A stretch of 64,000 bases of DNA from Myrica gale (Eukaryota; Streptophyta; Magnoliopsida; Fagales; Myricaceae), in contig OZ005618.1 of the NCBI GenBank assembly GCA_963930655.1, forward strand, positions 20,992,501 through 21,056,500. The letters run 5' to 3'. The translations under genes and the position numbers were made by a program. This document shows positions 48,601-63,600 of this stretch, one piece after another. Numbering within the stretch: the first letter of the stretch is position 1; each line of letters begins with the position of its first letter. Under the pieces are notes generated by a model that saw nothing but the letters and a program-made list of their open reading frames with translations, made no database searches and was not told where the DNA came from.

Positions 48601-51600
48601 TCTTGGGTTGGGGAACATGGTATTTTTACAGCAAAACTTTTATTGTAAGCTCTTCCTTTTAAAAACTGCAAATGCTGGAGCTGTCACTTACAATGCTAGG
48701 CAGCCATGTGTTGAATTTATTTATATCATTGCAGGAGGCTTTCTCCAACCTACTTGGGGAGCAGAATGAACTCACACAAGAGTTGGCATCACACGGAATG
48801 AGTATTGTATATGAGCTCGGTGATGAAGAAATGAAGAAAAACTTGGTCAATGCACTTGTAAGCAATCTGACTGGCTCAGGGAAGAGGAAAAGAAGCATCA
48901 AGGTAATTTGGTATTCTGATGTCTCTCTCTCTCTTTCACACACACACTCATCCATGATTGTGGTTCCTCCTTTTCCAATTTGCAGCTTGTTGAAGACTCT
49001 GAAGTGTTTCAAGAGGGGGCTGTTGGTGAAAGTCTTAGTGGGGGGAAGCTGACCACTTATAAGGAGCTTTGCAGCTTAGCAAACGAGATGGGGCAGCCAG
49101 ATTTAATATATAAGTTTATGGATCTTGCTAATTATCAAGTTTCTTTAAACTCTAAGAGGGGTGCTGCTTTTGGGTTTTCGAAGATAGCAAAGCAAGCAGG
49201 GGATGCTCTTAAGCCACACTTACGTTCATTGATTCCAAGGCTTGTTCGTTACCAATATGATCCTGATAAAAATGTGCAGGTACACATGCTGGAGTGCTCT
49301 CAATTGATGTAAAAAATATGGCTCTTTAAGTGAATGTAGTTCATAACTTATCTGTCATTTCTGGTGCCATCAATTTTTCATATATTCTTTGGTGTATTTC
49401 TCCAGAAGTATGCTACTTGTGTTTTTCCCCCCCACCTCCAAATGATATAGCATGTTGTGTAACCTTCCACTGTTATTGGATTTGTATTCTGTGTCTTATC
49501 AGTGGCTTCGGGCCAACAAATTTTATTCTCATTGCCTTTTGTTCTTGTGATTTTTAAGGATGCAATGACCCACATCTGGAAGGCACTAGTCACAGACTCA
49601 AAGAAAACCATTGACGAAAACTTGGATCTCATAATTGATGATTTGTTAATACACTGTGGATCTAGACTTTGGCGGTCACGTGAAGCATCCTGTGTTGCCC
49701 TAGCAGATATAATCCAAGGACATAAATTTGATCAGGTGAGGAGGTGTTTTATCATTTTCTACTTCTAGCAGTTGCAAATGCAAGTTTGATGCCAGAACCA
49801 GTACATAGCAGTATACCAATTTAGAATGTAATGCGGTATTTCATTTTGGCCATATTAGGATATTAATCTAGAATGCAATTGCTCCTGCTGTACCATAAAG
49901 GACTACATTCAGATATTCTTTTTCCTTTTTTAATTGCTGGATCCTATCAAACCCTCGTTATTCTTGTTTTACCTTTATCACCCAGACCTGCACATTTTGT
50001 AACTTTCGAAATAAAATAGGCATGGCGGCTGTGAGGCAGCGTGATATTTAGAGAGAGAAATTGAAAGAAATAGAGAGAGGTTAGGGAGACAGAAAAGAAA
50101 ATAAGAGAGAAAAGAGGTGAAGAAAGTATCTGAGAGAGGAGAAAAGAAAATTGGAGGGATAACTGCCATCAAATAGTATTCATTAAAAGTGCACCTCTAC
50201 CAATGCCATGCTTGGTTTAAATACACAAAGAAGTTAACCCTACTCTCAATTGTCTGGCAGCTTACTAAAGATTAATAAAACAAAGCCCAACATAAAAACA
50301 TAATCCAAGCACAAAATAACCTAATGACTAATTAACATTACTAATAAAGTCAAATGCAACAAACAAGCGAACATCATCGGCTCTAATCCTCCATCCACTA
50401 AGTCACCGGCTGAACGGCCTATAAACTGTTTTGGTCATTTTGTAAGTTTGTAGCAAGATTACATGGAGCTAATAGGTTGCGTGCATTTTCGTCTGAGTGT
50501 TGCCAGTCTAACACATGCCTACTGGGCAATTTTCATCATGTCACTTTTCCTGATTAAATCCTCTTTTAGGTAGATTGAGCTCCTTTTGTCTGCGTTGGTT
50601 GTTAATGTTGACTTCTATTCTTATGATTCCAGAAGCTTCGTTAATGATGTTCCAAGATTTTGTTCTTCGTTCTTCTTTGAATGGTGATTTCCCAAATTGA
50701 AAATTTTTTAAGTGATGGTTGTTGCGCTTGTTATCATTTTATGACTTTTTATTGTCTCTTTTCTATATACCAACATTATGTCAAATATAAATCTGAGGAT
50801 TGCCTGTTGGAGAATTGACCCCTCTTTCTACGCTGATTTAAGGATATCTTATAAATTAAAAGGATTAGAAAAGAGTTGTCCAAAATGAAGATTACAACAC
50901 ATGCTGAGGACATATGCTTCCTGGACAAATTAATGTTGTATTCTAGACCTACCAATTCTCTCTGCAGGAGTTCGGGCTGAACAAAACCGGACCGGACCAC
51001 AAAACCGGACTGGATTTGCAGTCCGGTCCGGTCCATACCTTTTGACAATCCGGTCTGGACCGGATTTATTAATATAAATAAAAAATGTTTTTTTTTAAAT
51101 ATTTTTAATACAAATTACAAACTTAAAAAGTTTAGTTTTAATCTAAACTAAAACTCTACATTTTTATATGCCCTTCCCCCTTCAAAATTAACCTAAAATT
51201 TTTTAAAAAAATGAAACTGGTCCGGACAGCATTAGATTGGACCGGACCGGACCACTTATAAGTGGTCCGGTCTGGTCCTCCATATAAGCACGACCGGATT
51301 TCCGGTTGTGCAGCCCTAGCAGGAGCTACCCAAAAATAAATTCTCTCTGCTGTGTTAAGAAATAAAGCACCATGTGGAGTCAAACCTAAGTCTTGATGAG
51401 TTGTGCTAAACACAGTAGATGTCTTTGGCCTCTACCCATGACAGCTAGGATTTATTTGCTAGTTAAATCTTGTTAAACGTCATGGTGTAGCATAGGGTTG
51501 TCAATGGCCAGCCCAGCATTCCGAATCCAATACAAATCTGGCCAGAGTATGATTAGGGTAGTTGGTTTCTTTGTAACTTTCAAATTCAAGTCGACTTCAT

Positions 51601-54600
51601 GATTTAAATTGATCCAGTTGGAATTTGAGCTGACTTTCAGAAAATAATTTTGGCTTTCTATCTTTATTCAAAATTCATTTTGGTTCTGTAATTTTGATTT
51701 AAAACTTGTTTAATGACTCAATGGTTCGAACTCTTTGACTCTTTTTTTTCTACTCTCCCTTATTTTTCCTCTTTTGCAAATAAAAACTCTGATGACCTTA
51801 AATGCGCTTCAGAATCTGACATATTTCAAGCGCTGCTTTACTTTCCATTGTACACAACTGGATGCCTTCAAGAACAGGAGTATGCTTCTATATTCCTATG
51901 CACGTCAAAAATGCTGAGACTATTTTCAAAGATATGCTTCAATGCTTTTTCAGCATAATCCAATACCCTTTGATGTGTCCAATGCACTGAACTTTTTTCC
52001 TTTTCTGTCTAGAGAACTCTTAAAATGTCACCCCATTTGCTGCATAGTGGTATCCCTTAATTGCCTTTTTGACATGTTTTTTTTATAAGTAAGCCAATTT
52101 TATTAAAGAAAAAGAGAAATGACAGTACAAGACACTATACTGACATGTAGGTCGGAAAGCATTTGAAAAGATTGTGGTCTGCAGCATTTCGAGCCATGGA
52201 TGACATAAAAGAGACAGTTCGTACTTCTGGTGACAAGTTATGCCGTTCTGTAACTTCATTGACATTGAGGCTTTGTGATGTATCATTAACTGATACCTCA
52301 TATGCAAGCCAAGCAATGGATATCATTCTACCTTTTTTGCTTGCTGAAGGCATATTAAGTAAAGTTGACACTATCCGTAAGGCGTCAGTTGGAGTTGTTA
52401 TAAAACTGGCAAAGGTTAGCAGTTAATGATGCTTTTCTCTCCGTATGCTGCAAATTGACATTAGTAGACCTGTTCCAATGCAGTTGGAGATCTCACTATG
52501 AGATGTTGCTGAATTGATTTAGGCATCATATTCTCATCTATCCACTGTTAAATATGTCCTTACAAATACATACCTATATAACTTTGTTTTTATAATTCGT
52601 GCACTAAATTATGTAGCAATCTGTTATCGCAATAATGCATCTGACTTACACCCTTTGGCTACTTTTAGAAAAAGAGAAAGCTGATATCTGCTAGTGTTTA
52701 ACTGACCAAGAAACTTCAATTCGAGGTGGAGTTATTTGCATACTCTAGACAGGAGAAACTTCAGTTCTATTGTTGTATGGTACTATTACCATTGTGATTA
52801 CAGCGACATCAGTCCAACAGGCAATCCATTATTAGTGAAATCTTACTGAGTTCTCAATGGCTATAGTTGTGACACAACTGTATTACTAAGATTTTCTCCA
52901 AAACAGGAAATCTTCTGAAATGTGCAAGCCTTTTTCATGGTTGTGGAGGGGAATTGTTTATCAAAGCGCAAGTACTGAAAATAACAATTCAAAGTGACTG
53001 AAAGTTTTTTTTTGTTTTAGTTCATTCAATTAACATTTTTTATTTAATAAGTTAAACTTTATTAAAGGAAAAGAGAGTTGACAGTACAAGATACTATACT
53101 GACAACAACTAGAGCATACAAACTGAACGCTTAGAAAATTCGGAAAACCTACAAAAAGTACACCCTAATACCGAATTAGCCCACAAAAAAGAGAATGCAG
53201 TATAGATCCCCCCAAACTATCCAAAACAAAGCCTCGTCTTCAAAACATCTATCATTCCACAAACTCCACTAAATGCAAGCAGAGATCATCTTCCATACGG
53301 CCAAAGCGATTGGATCCTCAAACTTCCTCTTGCAACAATACAACATATTCATCACCCTCCTAGGCATAACCCAATCAAAGTTAAGAATGCTCAGCACATG
53401 CGCCCACAATCCTCTAGCCATCGAGCAATGAAGAAGGATATGATCAATCGTTTCTCCATCACTTTTACACAAATAGCACCACTCAGTCAAGCAAATAGGG
53501 GGAACCAAACAAAGAAAGCTACAATAGGGGGAACCAAGTTCTTCCAACATTGGAGCCAAGGAAAATCCACACTGGAGCCCTCTAGTAGCATAGCATGCAT
53601 CGATTTAACTAAGAAGACACCACTCTTAGAACCCATCCATAACAATTTATCCTCACCCCTTCAACTCCAAATCTTCGAATAGATTAAGGAATAAAATGCT
53701 GAACAAACCTCCATCTCCCAATCATTAATCGTTCTTTCAAAGTGAACATTCCAAACTACAACTCCGGACCCCACCTTCATGCAATCAGCCACCCAAGCAT
53801 CCTTACAACGAGCGAGAGAGTATAATAGAGGAAACTCCAACCTCAACGGTCTCTACCCACACCACTGGTCGTGCCAGAACTCTGTTCTGGAACCACACCC
53901 AATCACAAACCTAATATTCTCCCTAAAAAATCCAACCCTTTTCTAATGTGCCAATTAACATATTTATATGCAATGGAGATGTTTTCAATCTAGCAATGAA
54001 TATTTTTGGCCATACTCGACCAACCCTTGTTCAAAAATGCCATACTCGACCAACCCTTGTTTCCTAGGTTAGTTTTATTTCCTTGTTATTTCTAGCTTAT
54101 AAATAGGAGCCTCTTGCATTGTAATTCGGACAACTTTGATGAATATATTTTGGTGAGGTTTAATTCTCTTTGGTTCTTTGAAGAACTTCTCGAACTTATC
54201 GGGATTTTCCCGTGGCGTTCAACTCGACTTATCAAACGGATTTCCATCCCGTTTGTGGCGTCTTCACTATACCGAGGTTCTTGCTTTCCTAAGCAACGGG
54301 TCGAGGTTCCATTCGAATCCATTCTAGAAACGATCTTGGGTTCCCTATAGTTGTTGGGTCTCGTTACGGGATAACGGGGTTCACATCACTTTTCTAATGT
54401 GCCAATTAACATATTTATATGCAATGGAGATGTTTTCAATCTAGCAATGAATATTTTTGGCCACTAGCACCAACGATTAAAGGGACCTGATACTATTGAG
54501 TAAACTTTTGTAGATATATCCATAAGTACTATTATTGAATTCACACTTCTGAAATAAACTGCAACAACTATCTGTAAACTTCTTTGAAGTGACGAGCATG

Positions 54601-57600
54601 AATGGTTTGAGGGAAGGGCATCAACAATACATTTATTCTCTCTCCTCAATTTCCTTGTAAGGGGTTTTCTAATACCAAATTCACACATTAATTATACCTG
54701 CATTTGCAATCTAAATTGAGCCTTGCCATTGTTAATCAAGTTCAGGAACACAAATCTTAGGCTGAGGAAAAGAAAAATGAGAAGTTGAAAAAAGGAAGGT
54801 TGTTGCTCCTTACTGCTGTGTGCAGTGGTGGTACAAATGAAATGTGTAAAGTTGTATAGGATCTTGATTATGTCAGTCTCTATGCTTTGTTTTAGCTCCT
54901 CTCATCAAGTTTCTGCATGTGCGGCTTTGATAAGATTTGGTCGATTATCTAAATTTTCTCATTATGCCCATACTTGCTTCCTCAGCAACTGCTTTTGGTA
55001 TTAAAAATTTTAAACTGTGATGTCTTTGAGTAGTATAATTGTAAATTGCTAACCATTGTGTCTTTTTGTTTCCTTCTTTATATGTGAATGAAAGTAAGTT
55101 CCTAGTTATGTTAAATATTCTTTGGTTTTTTGTGCTTTATTCACAGGGTGCAGGGATTGCACTCCGTCCTCATTTAGCTGACCTAGTTTGTTGCATGCTG
55201 GAAAGTTTATCAAGCCTCGAAGACCAAGGGCTCAATTATTTTGAGGTTTAAGACGATCCTTTTTTCCATTGTAGCCTTTATATCAGCATGTGTGATATTG
55301 TTGAGTCATTCGTTTATTTATTTATATTTATTTTTCTTTTGCAGTTGCATGCAGCAAATGTTGGAATAAAAACAGAGAAGCTGGAAAATTTGAGAATTTC
55401 AATTGCAAAAGGCTCTCCCATGTGGGAAACTCTTGACCTTTGCATAAAAGTTGTAGATGCTGAATCATTAGATCCATTGGTTCCTCGTCTTGCCCAATTG
55501 GTCCGGTCTGGGGTCGGCCTCAACACCAGGTTTGTTGTCACTTGAGTTCATGCTTTGTATGCTAGGGACAACTGGAAATTAGAGAGAATTTATTTCTATA
55601 TAGTAGCAGTTTTTGCTGTAACTACTCTTTGTTAATTCGTCTAGATGAAAATACTCTTTCAGTGAACTAAGATTGTTGATAGATCTTACTGAACACGTTA
55701 TGAAGAATACAGATAGGATCATGAATTTTGTTTTCTGGAAATAACTGAGGAGATAAATGGGGCACATACCCAAAAAAGAAGTTAAAAAGATACGAACAAT
55801 TGATAGAGTAGAGAAGTTAGGTCAGCACCTCTACCCTGATAGTACATGCAGTCTGGAAGACTGAATCAAACAAGAAAGGATTAGTCCACAAAATACAACA
55901 GCTAGAAATGTTTTCGATAGAACTATAAGACTAATGCCGTGGAATAATCAGTGTTTTCTTCGACCTAATACGTTCATGTTGTTACCTCCTGTTATAGCAT
56001 TTCTAGAAGCACCACAAAATTCAAATAGCAATTTTTGATGTTCTGTTTCATATATTATGTTAAGTTTGAGGAACTCTATACTGACATGATGATCTTTTCA
56101 TGGGAAAATTTATGTATGTGTTGAGTGCTTGATGGTGGAGGGAATATAAAATTCTTTAAGCATGGATGATGTTTCATAAATTTTTGTAGCAGGTAGAAAT
56201 GCAAGATTGGTTCCAAGTTTCACTTTGCTCTGTAGTGTCTTCTCATCCCATTAAAACATAGATATCTATTGAGTTACATTTTAGAGAAGATGATGTTGTA
56301 TATTCTGATCTGAAGTCCTCATAAATATGAATCTAGAACTCCAGAATATTCAACTATTCGAGTTTGAACAATTATCTATGTCAACTAGTTGGAAGTTTGT
56401 GCTCTCTATGATGCTGAAATATTTTTTAAATGGTTCCTGATTTTCGAGAATTTCAATGTATATGTAGAATGCTTCGAGTATTCTTCCTTATAGTTTTGTG
56501 TACTTATTAGAAAATAGTTTAAATACTGGTATGCAACATGTTATGTTTTTTATTTACCTGTATATGAGCCTTACTGCCTCTCTTAAGATCTAATTATGTT
56601 GTAATTTATCCCTCCATTCGATACTGTGTGCCTCAATTAGCACGTTCATCACTAGTTAAGTATCAAATTATAGAAGTTACATTAAATGTTCAAAATGTTT
56701 GCTTTTCCTTCAATTCTGTGCGTTTGGTAGTTGAGCCATTCTTATGGGATGGGGCAAATAGATTACAGTGTTACCTGATACCTAATATAGTCATAACTGG
56801 TTATAAATTTATCTTTTTGCCTTTTTCGCTTTGTTTTTCCTTTCCCTTTCTGGCCCAAATGAATGTAACTACTTTAGTAGCACAGTCTCTTTGGGAAAAA
56901 TGTCTCGGCTATTTTGGACAAAGAACCCAGCGTCTTCTGATTTTCTAACATTTATGCAGGTAAAGAGCATAGCACTTGGTCCAATTCGTAAGGAAAAGTT
57001 GATAAAGATGATTGATATATAAGGATGATCGATTCTTTGAAGGAACGTTCTTGGGTTTTTTTCATGCTTAAGAGAAACACTGAAACTGTCCCAGCAACAA
57101 TAAATTATTTGTTTTTTTGCCCTTTTTCCTGCATTGTGAATCTTTGAACTGTGCACTGACAACCCATGAGGCTTCGATGACACTCCACAAGACTACTCAC
57201 CATGTTGACCTCCCATCCAATGCCTTAATATCCCAAATCACCTCATTCTCTGCAACTCACAATTGTCGGTGTAGGAGTTAAATAGTCATTTTACAATATA
57301 TTATCTATTAAAATCCACTGATAGCCATGGTGTCCTGTGCCTAAGGGCATGAATTTCTTGATATCATTGCTTGCGTAGATTCCTGTCAAGCATTAGTGTA
57401 TTTCACGGTTGGCTTTTATTTTTGGGGGGATTTTCTGTTGTTTGGCAGCGTTTAGTGGTATATCTTGGAACATGCAGATCAATGGTAGATTCATCTTCAA
57501 TCACAGTGTATTCTTGGATTGCTCCCAGTTTATTTGTTTATTTCATGTGAGACGTATAGCAACCTGAGTTGATGATACATGAAAGTGCGATAAACAGTTT

Positions 57601-60600
57601 TTTCTTGAACTAAAAAGAGTATAACAATGGTGGTTACATTTATATGAGTCAAATAGCTTGTAAAAAGAGGCTCTTGAACAATCACTGTCTTTGGCGAACA
57701 GCCATGATAGTCTCCGAAAAATGATGTTTTTGTTATGTTCTCGTGTTAGCTACAGAGAAGCGTACTTGTTTCAGGTGCTTTCTCTAACCTTGACTCATTT
57801 GTTGCAGGGTTGGTGTTGCCAGCTTTATCACCTTATTAGTTCAAAATGTTGGGGCTGATATCAGAACATATACAAACATGCTATTAAGGCTGTTGTTTCC
57901 AGTTGTTAAGGAAGAGAAAAGTGTTGCTGCAAAACGTGCCTTTGCCAGCAGTTGTGCCATTGTTCTTAAGCATGCAACACCCCTTCAGGCTGAAAAGTTA
58001 ATTGAAGAGACTGCAATGTTGCACAGTGGTGACAGGAATGATCAAATTTCATGTGCAATTCTGTTAAAAAGCTATTCATCTATGGCCTCAGATGTTATGG
58101 GTGGATATCATGCAGCAGTTGTTCCGATTATCTTTGTTTCAAGGTCTGCATCAGAAATTTTGATTCATTTATCTACTCTGACGTACTGTGTTTTGTCTCA
58201 CCCAGAGAGAGAGAGAGAAAGAAAGAGAAATCATCATTGACGTTATTTCTGTATGATATATTGTCATCATTTTATGCCTTAGTTGCTAATTATCATGTTG
58301 AAAGGAATGCAGTTGACATAACAGAAAGTTCAAGAGAACCATGCAGGAAAAAGGAAAAAAAGATGCAATGAGTGGTTGTTTTTACACTTAGAAGTTTCAG
58401 GATGAATTTTACCTTTAAAAATCAAGGTGACAGAGTATTACTTATTCTGGTATAGAATTGCAGAAGTCTTTTGAGAAATGTGCCCTGAAATAATTGGAAA
58501 TTCTGCAATATGGACAAACATAAGGAATCATACAACAAGATTCAAACATAAGGAATCATATGGGACAGACTATTGCATTATCTTCAGACTGTTCAAATGA
58601 AACAAATTATCACATTATTCTGAATAGTCCATTCAAATTACCTTGGTTTATGTATTAGTGATGTTTGGTTGTCCAACTTTATCATCTTTGGGCCACCTGA
58701 AGTAAGATGATTTAGAACTACGCAGTCTTTAATGAAAAGATGATTCACTACTCATCTCCACTGAGTTTTTATTGATACTTTTTGAAAACATTAGTTGCTG
58801 TAATTGTAATTTTATGCAGCTTTGGAAAGAGCTTCTCTTTAGGTACCTATTACAAAAGCTATGCTTACTGCTTGATCGGAGGAAGTTTGGACTACAAAAT
58901 TATCGTAGCTACACTCTTGAACACTAGTCGTCATGTTCTCTGTATACAGAAATCAAAAGAGGAAGGGAAAAACTGTTCACTTTTTTATGACGTCATTATT
59001 AATCAGCCAAGTAAAAGTGATTATCTAGCTGCCTTTTCTCTCTGAAATCAACTATTTATGTTTAATGCAGGTTTGAGGATGACAAGTATGTTTCGGGTCT
59101 ATTTGAGGAGTTGTGGGAAGAAAATACAAGTGGTGAACGAGTCACCCTCCAGTTGTACTTGGGGGAAATTGTTTCTCTTATTTGCGAGGGCATTGCATCA
59201 TCATCCTGGGCAAGTAAAAGAAAGGTCTGTGTTTTTTTTTTCCTGTTCCTACAGCGACTTCCCTTTGGTTTTATGTTTCTGTGGACCGCAAATTGGGTTC
59301 TAACAGTGCTTTGTCAAATTCTTCAGTGCCTGTAAGAAAGTGCTGAAGGGTCAGCAGTTTCAATTGCGTATAAATGATTTTCATTCACCTATGAATTATT
59401 GAAATGTCATTCCTGTGACCCATCTTTATAAGATCGTTGTTTATGTGTTTACTACTACTTGCAGTCAGCCCTAGCAATTTGCAAACTTAGTGAAGTTTTG
59501 GGTGAATTCCTGTCTTCATATCATCAAGTTTTGCTCCAATCTCTTATGAAGGAAGTTCCTGGTCGTTTATGGGAGGTAGGAAGATCCATTCCTGACCTTT
59601 AATGAGGACGATTCACAAAGTCGAAAGTTAACATAAGAGACAATTTTTTACTGCCCTCAAATATGCATCAACGTTTTTTGTGTTCTGCTATCTGTTTCTT
59701 CACATCAAGTGATTTCTCAGGAAAATGAAGAGACCAAATGAGTTACTATTTAATGGTAGTCAATCCCTTAGTGGTTCTTAATGATATTGCCGTAGTGTAC
59801 AGGTTTCTTTTCCCCTATTTTTCATATTAGCTTATTTTGCTAGCATTGAATCCCTTTTTTTTCTCTCTCTCTAAATGTTACAGGGGAAGGATGCTTTATT
59901 ACATGCATTAGGTGCTCTCTCTGCATCTTGCCATGAAGCGATTTACACTCAAGATCCTGGCTGTCCCAATGCCATTTTGAAATTGATATCTTCTGCATGC
60001 ACCAAAAATGCAAAGAAATACCGTGAAGCAGCTTTCTCCTGTCTTGAACGGGTTAGTATTTTGTAAGCATTCCTGTTATATATGCCCTAAATGCTTCATT
60101 CTTTGCTCTGGAATAAGTTACAAGGAGTTCTAGTTTTTTTCCCTGTAGCTCTTTGAGGTTCTGCAGTTATTTATATACAGTTGGAATTTATTCCAGTTCT
60201 TCCTACCCTGGAGACATGAAACGATGCATAGCATGTTTACTGAAATATTTGAGTTAACAATATCTGTTGGACATAGTTTAGATACACTTTTTTGCATGGT
60301 ATGCCATTTTGGTTACATATGTTCAGAATCTAAAATATTGATACAATGTACTGCAGGCCTCCATTGGGTTAGTGTTCTATGAGTAAAGATATCAGCAACT
60401 TGATGTTCCGTTGATATGTGAAGGAACAAGGATGCATCATACTGACTCTGTTTGAATGAAAACCCTAGAGCTGATACTATGAACTGATCATCTGAATGGA
60501 AAAAATGTGTTTTTAGTGATCTCTAACTAGCAGGGATCAACCCTGCGTCAATTTGAGTTGAGTGGATAACCTTGATTCACACACACACACACACACACAC

Positions 60601-60601
60601 A

Positions 60602-60651
<50 letters not shown>

Positions 60652-63600
60652 TGCGTGTGTGTGTGTGCGCGCGCGTATCAAACTGAAGCTGAACTTCTTA
60701 CATTAAGAAATTGAATTCTTGGATCAGATGTCTGACTTTTGAACTGTTTCGGATGAGAATTGCTTCCTCATATTATCCATCATAATATATTGCTTGACAA
60801 ATTTACTTAAACCAGTCGTGCAGTTCAAAGCCATTAACTGAAAGTAAATTAGCTGACGGGAGCTCATATGTCACTTTTGTATCTGTAACTGCTTTATTCA
60901 TCTCATGGTCCATGTCTTTGCTGGAAATTTTCTTTGCTTAAGACAATGTTGTAGGGTTCCGGGATACGCTCTCATCATGATTGATGAAGTAACTATTGTT
61001 TTGAGCTTCTATCTGAATTTTTCAGTTGGGCTTCAAGTTCTTTTGTCTATATATATTGACTAAGAGGGACAAATTTTCCTTCTGTATTTGTTTGCAGGTT
61101 GTAAATGCCTTTGGTCTTCCAGAGTTCTTCAATATGGTCTTTCCTTTGTTATTCGATATGTCTAATGTAGTCGCTATCACCAAGTCTGCCCAAGCACCTT
61201 CGGCAAGTGATGCTGCTAAAACAGGTTGTTAAAATTACACTTGTTTTCCAAGATCCTAGAGTTTCCATTCCTGTTTTCAGTTTTGTATGTTCAAAGTAGG
61301 TGACCTGTCTGATTGTTCCATAGATTTAGACTGGGATTTTCCATTTGTATATATGCAAGACACGATTTTCGTTTAATGGGACAAAAAGATCTTTCTTCGC
61401 CCCGGTGAATTTTGATATTTGTTGCTTCCACCCATTTAGGGAGTAATAACTTGGTTGCAGCCAGTTTCATGCATCTCCCTGCTAAGCGAGTTTCATTCCA
61501 TGTGGTTAAATGGAAGGCACTCAATTCCTCTGGAGACTAGCTGTCTCTTAGGAGGTTGGAAGGGTATGAGTATTGGATCCTCAAATGTTAATGGTAGGAG
61601 CATAGGGTTCTAGAATGTGTAATCATGATCTTGCTTTCATCCTTACATAACATATCACATCGCTGCTGGATAACCTAACTTAATATCTCACAGATACTGT
61701 CATGAGCTTGGGCTTCTCTTGCTGGCATGAATACATCTCTTCTTATTTCTTCGGATACAACCTAAGAGGATTTGTTCACTGGATGTAGATGAATGTGCCG
61801 GTTTTTTACCTGGCTTTTTGATGGTTTTGCTTCCTTGAAATTTCTTGAGTTTGTGCCTCATGAAAATAACTAGGGGGTCAATCCCGAATGGCAAAAGTGA
61901 AATAGAGGAGATAGACATATAATTGAACAACCATTAGGCATCTTGTGTATATTGCAGACCATTCTATGATGGAATTCACTTTTACCTCCAAACGAAGTGA
62001 TGAGAGTAAAAATTTGATTGCACTTGGCTGGTTGGGATTCTATGAAGGAAACAATTGATGGACAAGGAAAGAGTGGGATGGAGAAGGTAGAAATCTAGTA
62101 GGGTAGCTAGAGAGGTGAGCGAGGTTGGAAAATTAGAAATTGAAGCAATGGTTATTCACACATTTGCCACATCTTTTCATTTTCTGACAAGTCAAAAGTG
62201 TGCCTTGCAGAAAATTGTCTTATTATTTTTTGTCTTGTCTTACGTGGTAATTCCAGATCCTGTGGAGGAACTTCAAGACACAATCTTTCCTCTTCTACTG
62301 GGTGCATGGAATTGAGTCATCGAGATCCCCTTTATTTTTGTTTAATGATGCATGTTATGGTTTTGGCTTAGTGAATTAGTTTTCTGTTTCCCCCGGATAA
62401 TATAGTCTTGTCGGAACTACCATATTTGTACTAACATTGCTTCTGTCATATTAACAAACTACAGTAAACAGTTCTTGACAGTTGAATATGTTTCTTCTTA
62501 CAATCTCTAGTAGGCAATATCCGTCTTTCTCATTGTAAGCTTTTAAGCTGTTATTTAATGTTTGCATTATAATCTGGTTACACATGTTGGAGGGGAATGT
62601 TATTTTGCATTATGAGTCCGCTGGATATACATTTACCAGAAGTGCCTTCCTATGGATGAGAGTGGTGGATGCCCCCCCTCTCTCTCTCTCTCTCGATCAG
62701 CACAATTTTGTTTCTCTTCTCCCCTGCTACCATGCATTCTCAAGCTACTTTTATATCTGCAGCTTCTGTATATTTGCTGTCCAAAACCATGATAGTAGTC
62801 TGTGTATTAACTTGCTTACCTGCAGAATCAGCTAAAATTGAAGATGTCTCTGTTCCCCATGAGAAAATATTGGGCTGCATCACATCTTGCATTCACGTGG
62901 CGTGTATAAATGACATTCTTGGACAACAGAAGAATTTAATGCATGTCTTCATAAGCTCCCTGTCGCCTGGCACTCCATGGACAGGTGTCTTCCTTGGCCT
63001 TTTCTCTTTCCCTTTTGTCAGTACCAAAACTGTAGTGCCTTTATTGACTAAACCATCTATGGCAGTCAAAACAGCGGCATTTTCATCAATTAAGGAACTC
63101 TGCTCAAGACTCAAAAAGGGTTTGGATGACGCTCAGGAAACTTCTCTTCATTCCAAATCAACTTCTTTAGCTCGGGAGGTAATTGGAGACCACTCATTTA
63201 CAATATTTTTGTGTATGACTTATCTGACCTCTTTTTCTATTCTTGTCTTCAGTTGTTTCGCTTGTTGTCACCTGAGATAGTCTTATGCATAAGCACAGTA
63301 AAGATTGCCCAGGTATGCCATCCATTTCCATCTTTGGCTTGTCAGTGTAGATTATATTTCTTTGCAATTTGTAAGTGCAGTTTATTTGGGTAAAACCTTG
63401 GACTAGACTAATAGAATCTTCAGGTGCACCTTGTCTCTTACATGGTTTTCAAGTAAGACATCAGTAACCTGAGAGAACCAATCCTAATGTTGCAGGGAAA
63501 ATAGTTTCTCAGAAAGATAAATAACAGATACAAATGTCACAGCATATTCTTGTTTTAATGTTAATTTGAGTTTCTTTGATTTAAAACCTCAAAGTGTACT

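Noticed and set aside
60578..60678. CRISPR-like or satellite array
   Set aside because: It is a simple dinucleotide/tetranucleotide repeat without spacers; nothing else in the window has a spaced-repeat layout.
63001..63065. Earlier acceptor for ECM29 exon 33 at 'tttgtcag' (63021)
   Set aside because: With the required phase it gives a TAG after three codons; the acceptor at 63065 restores the family sequence.
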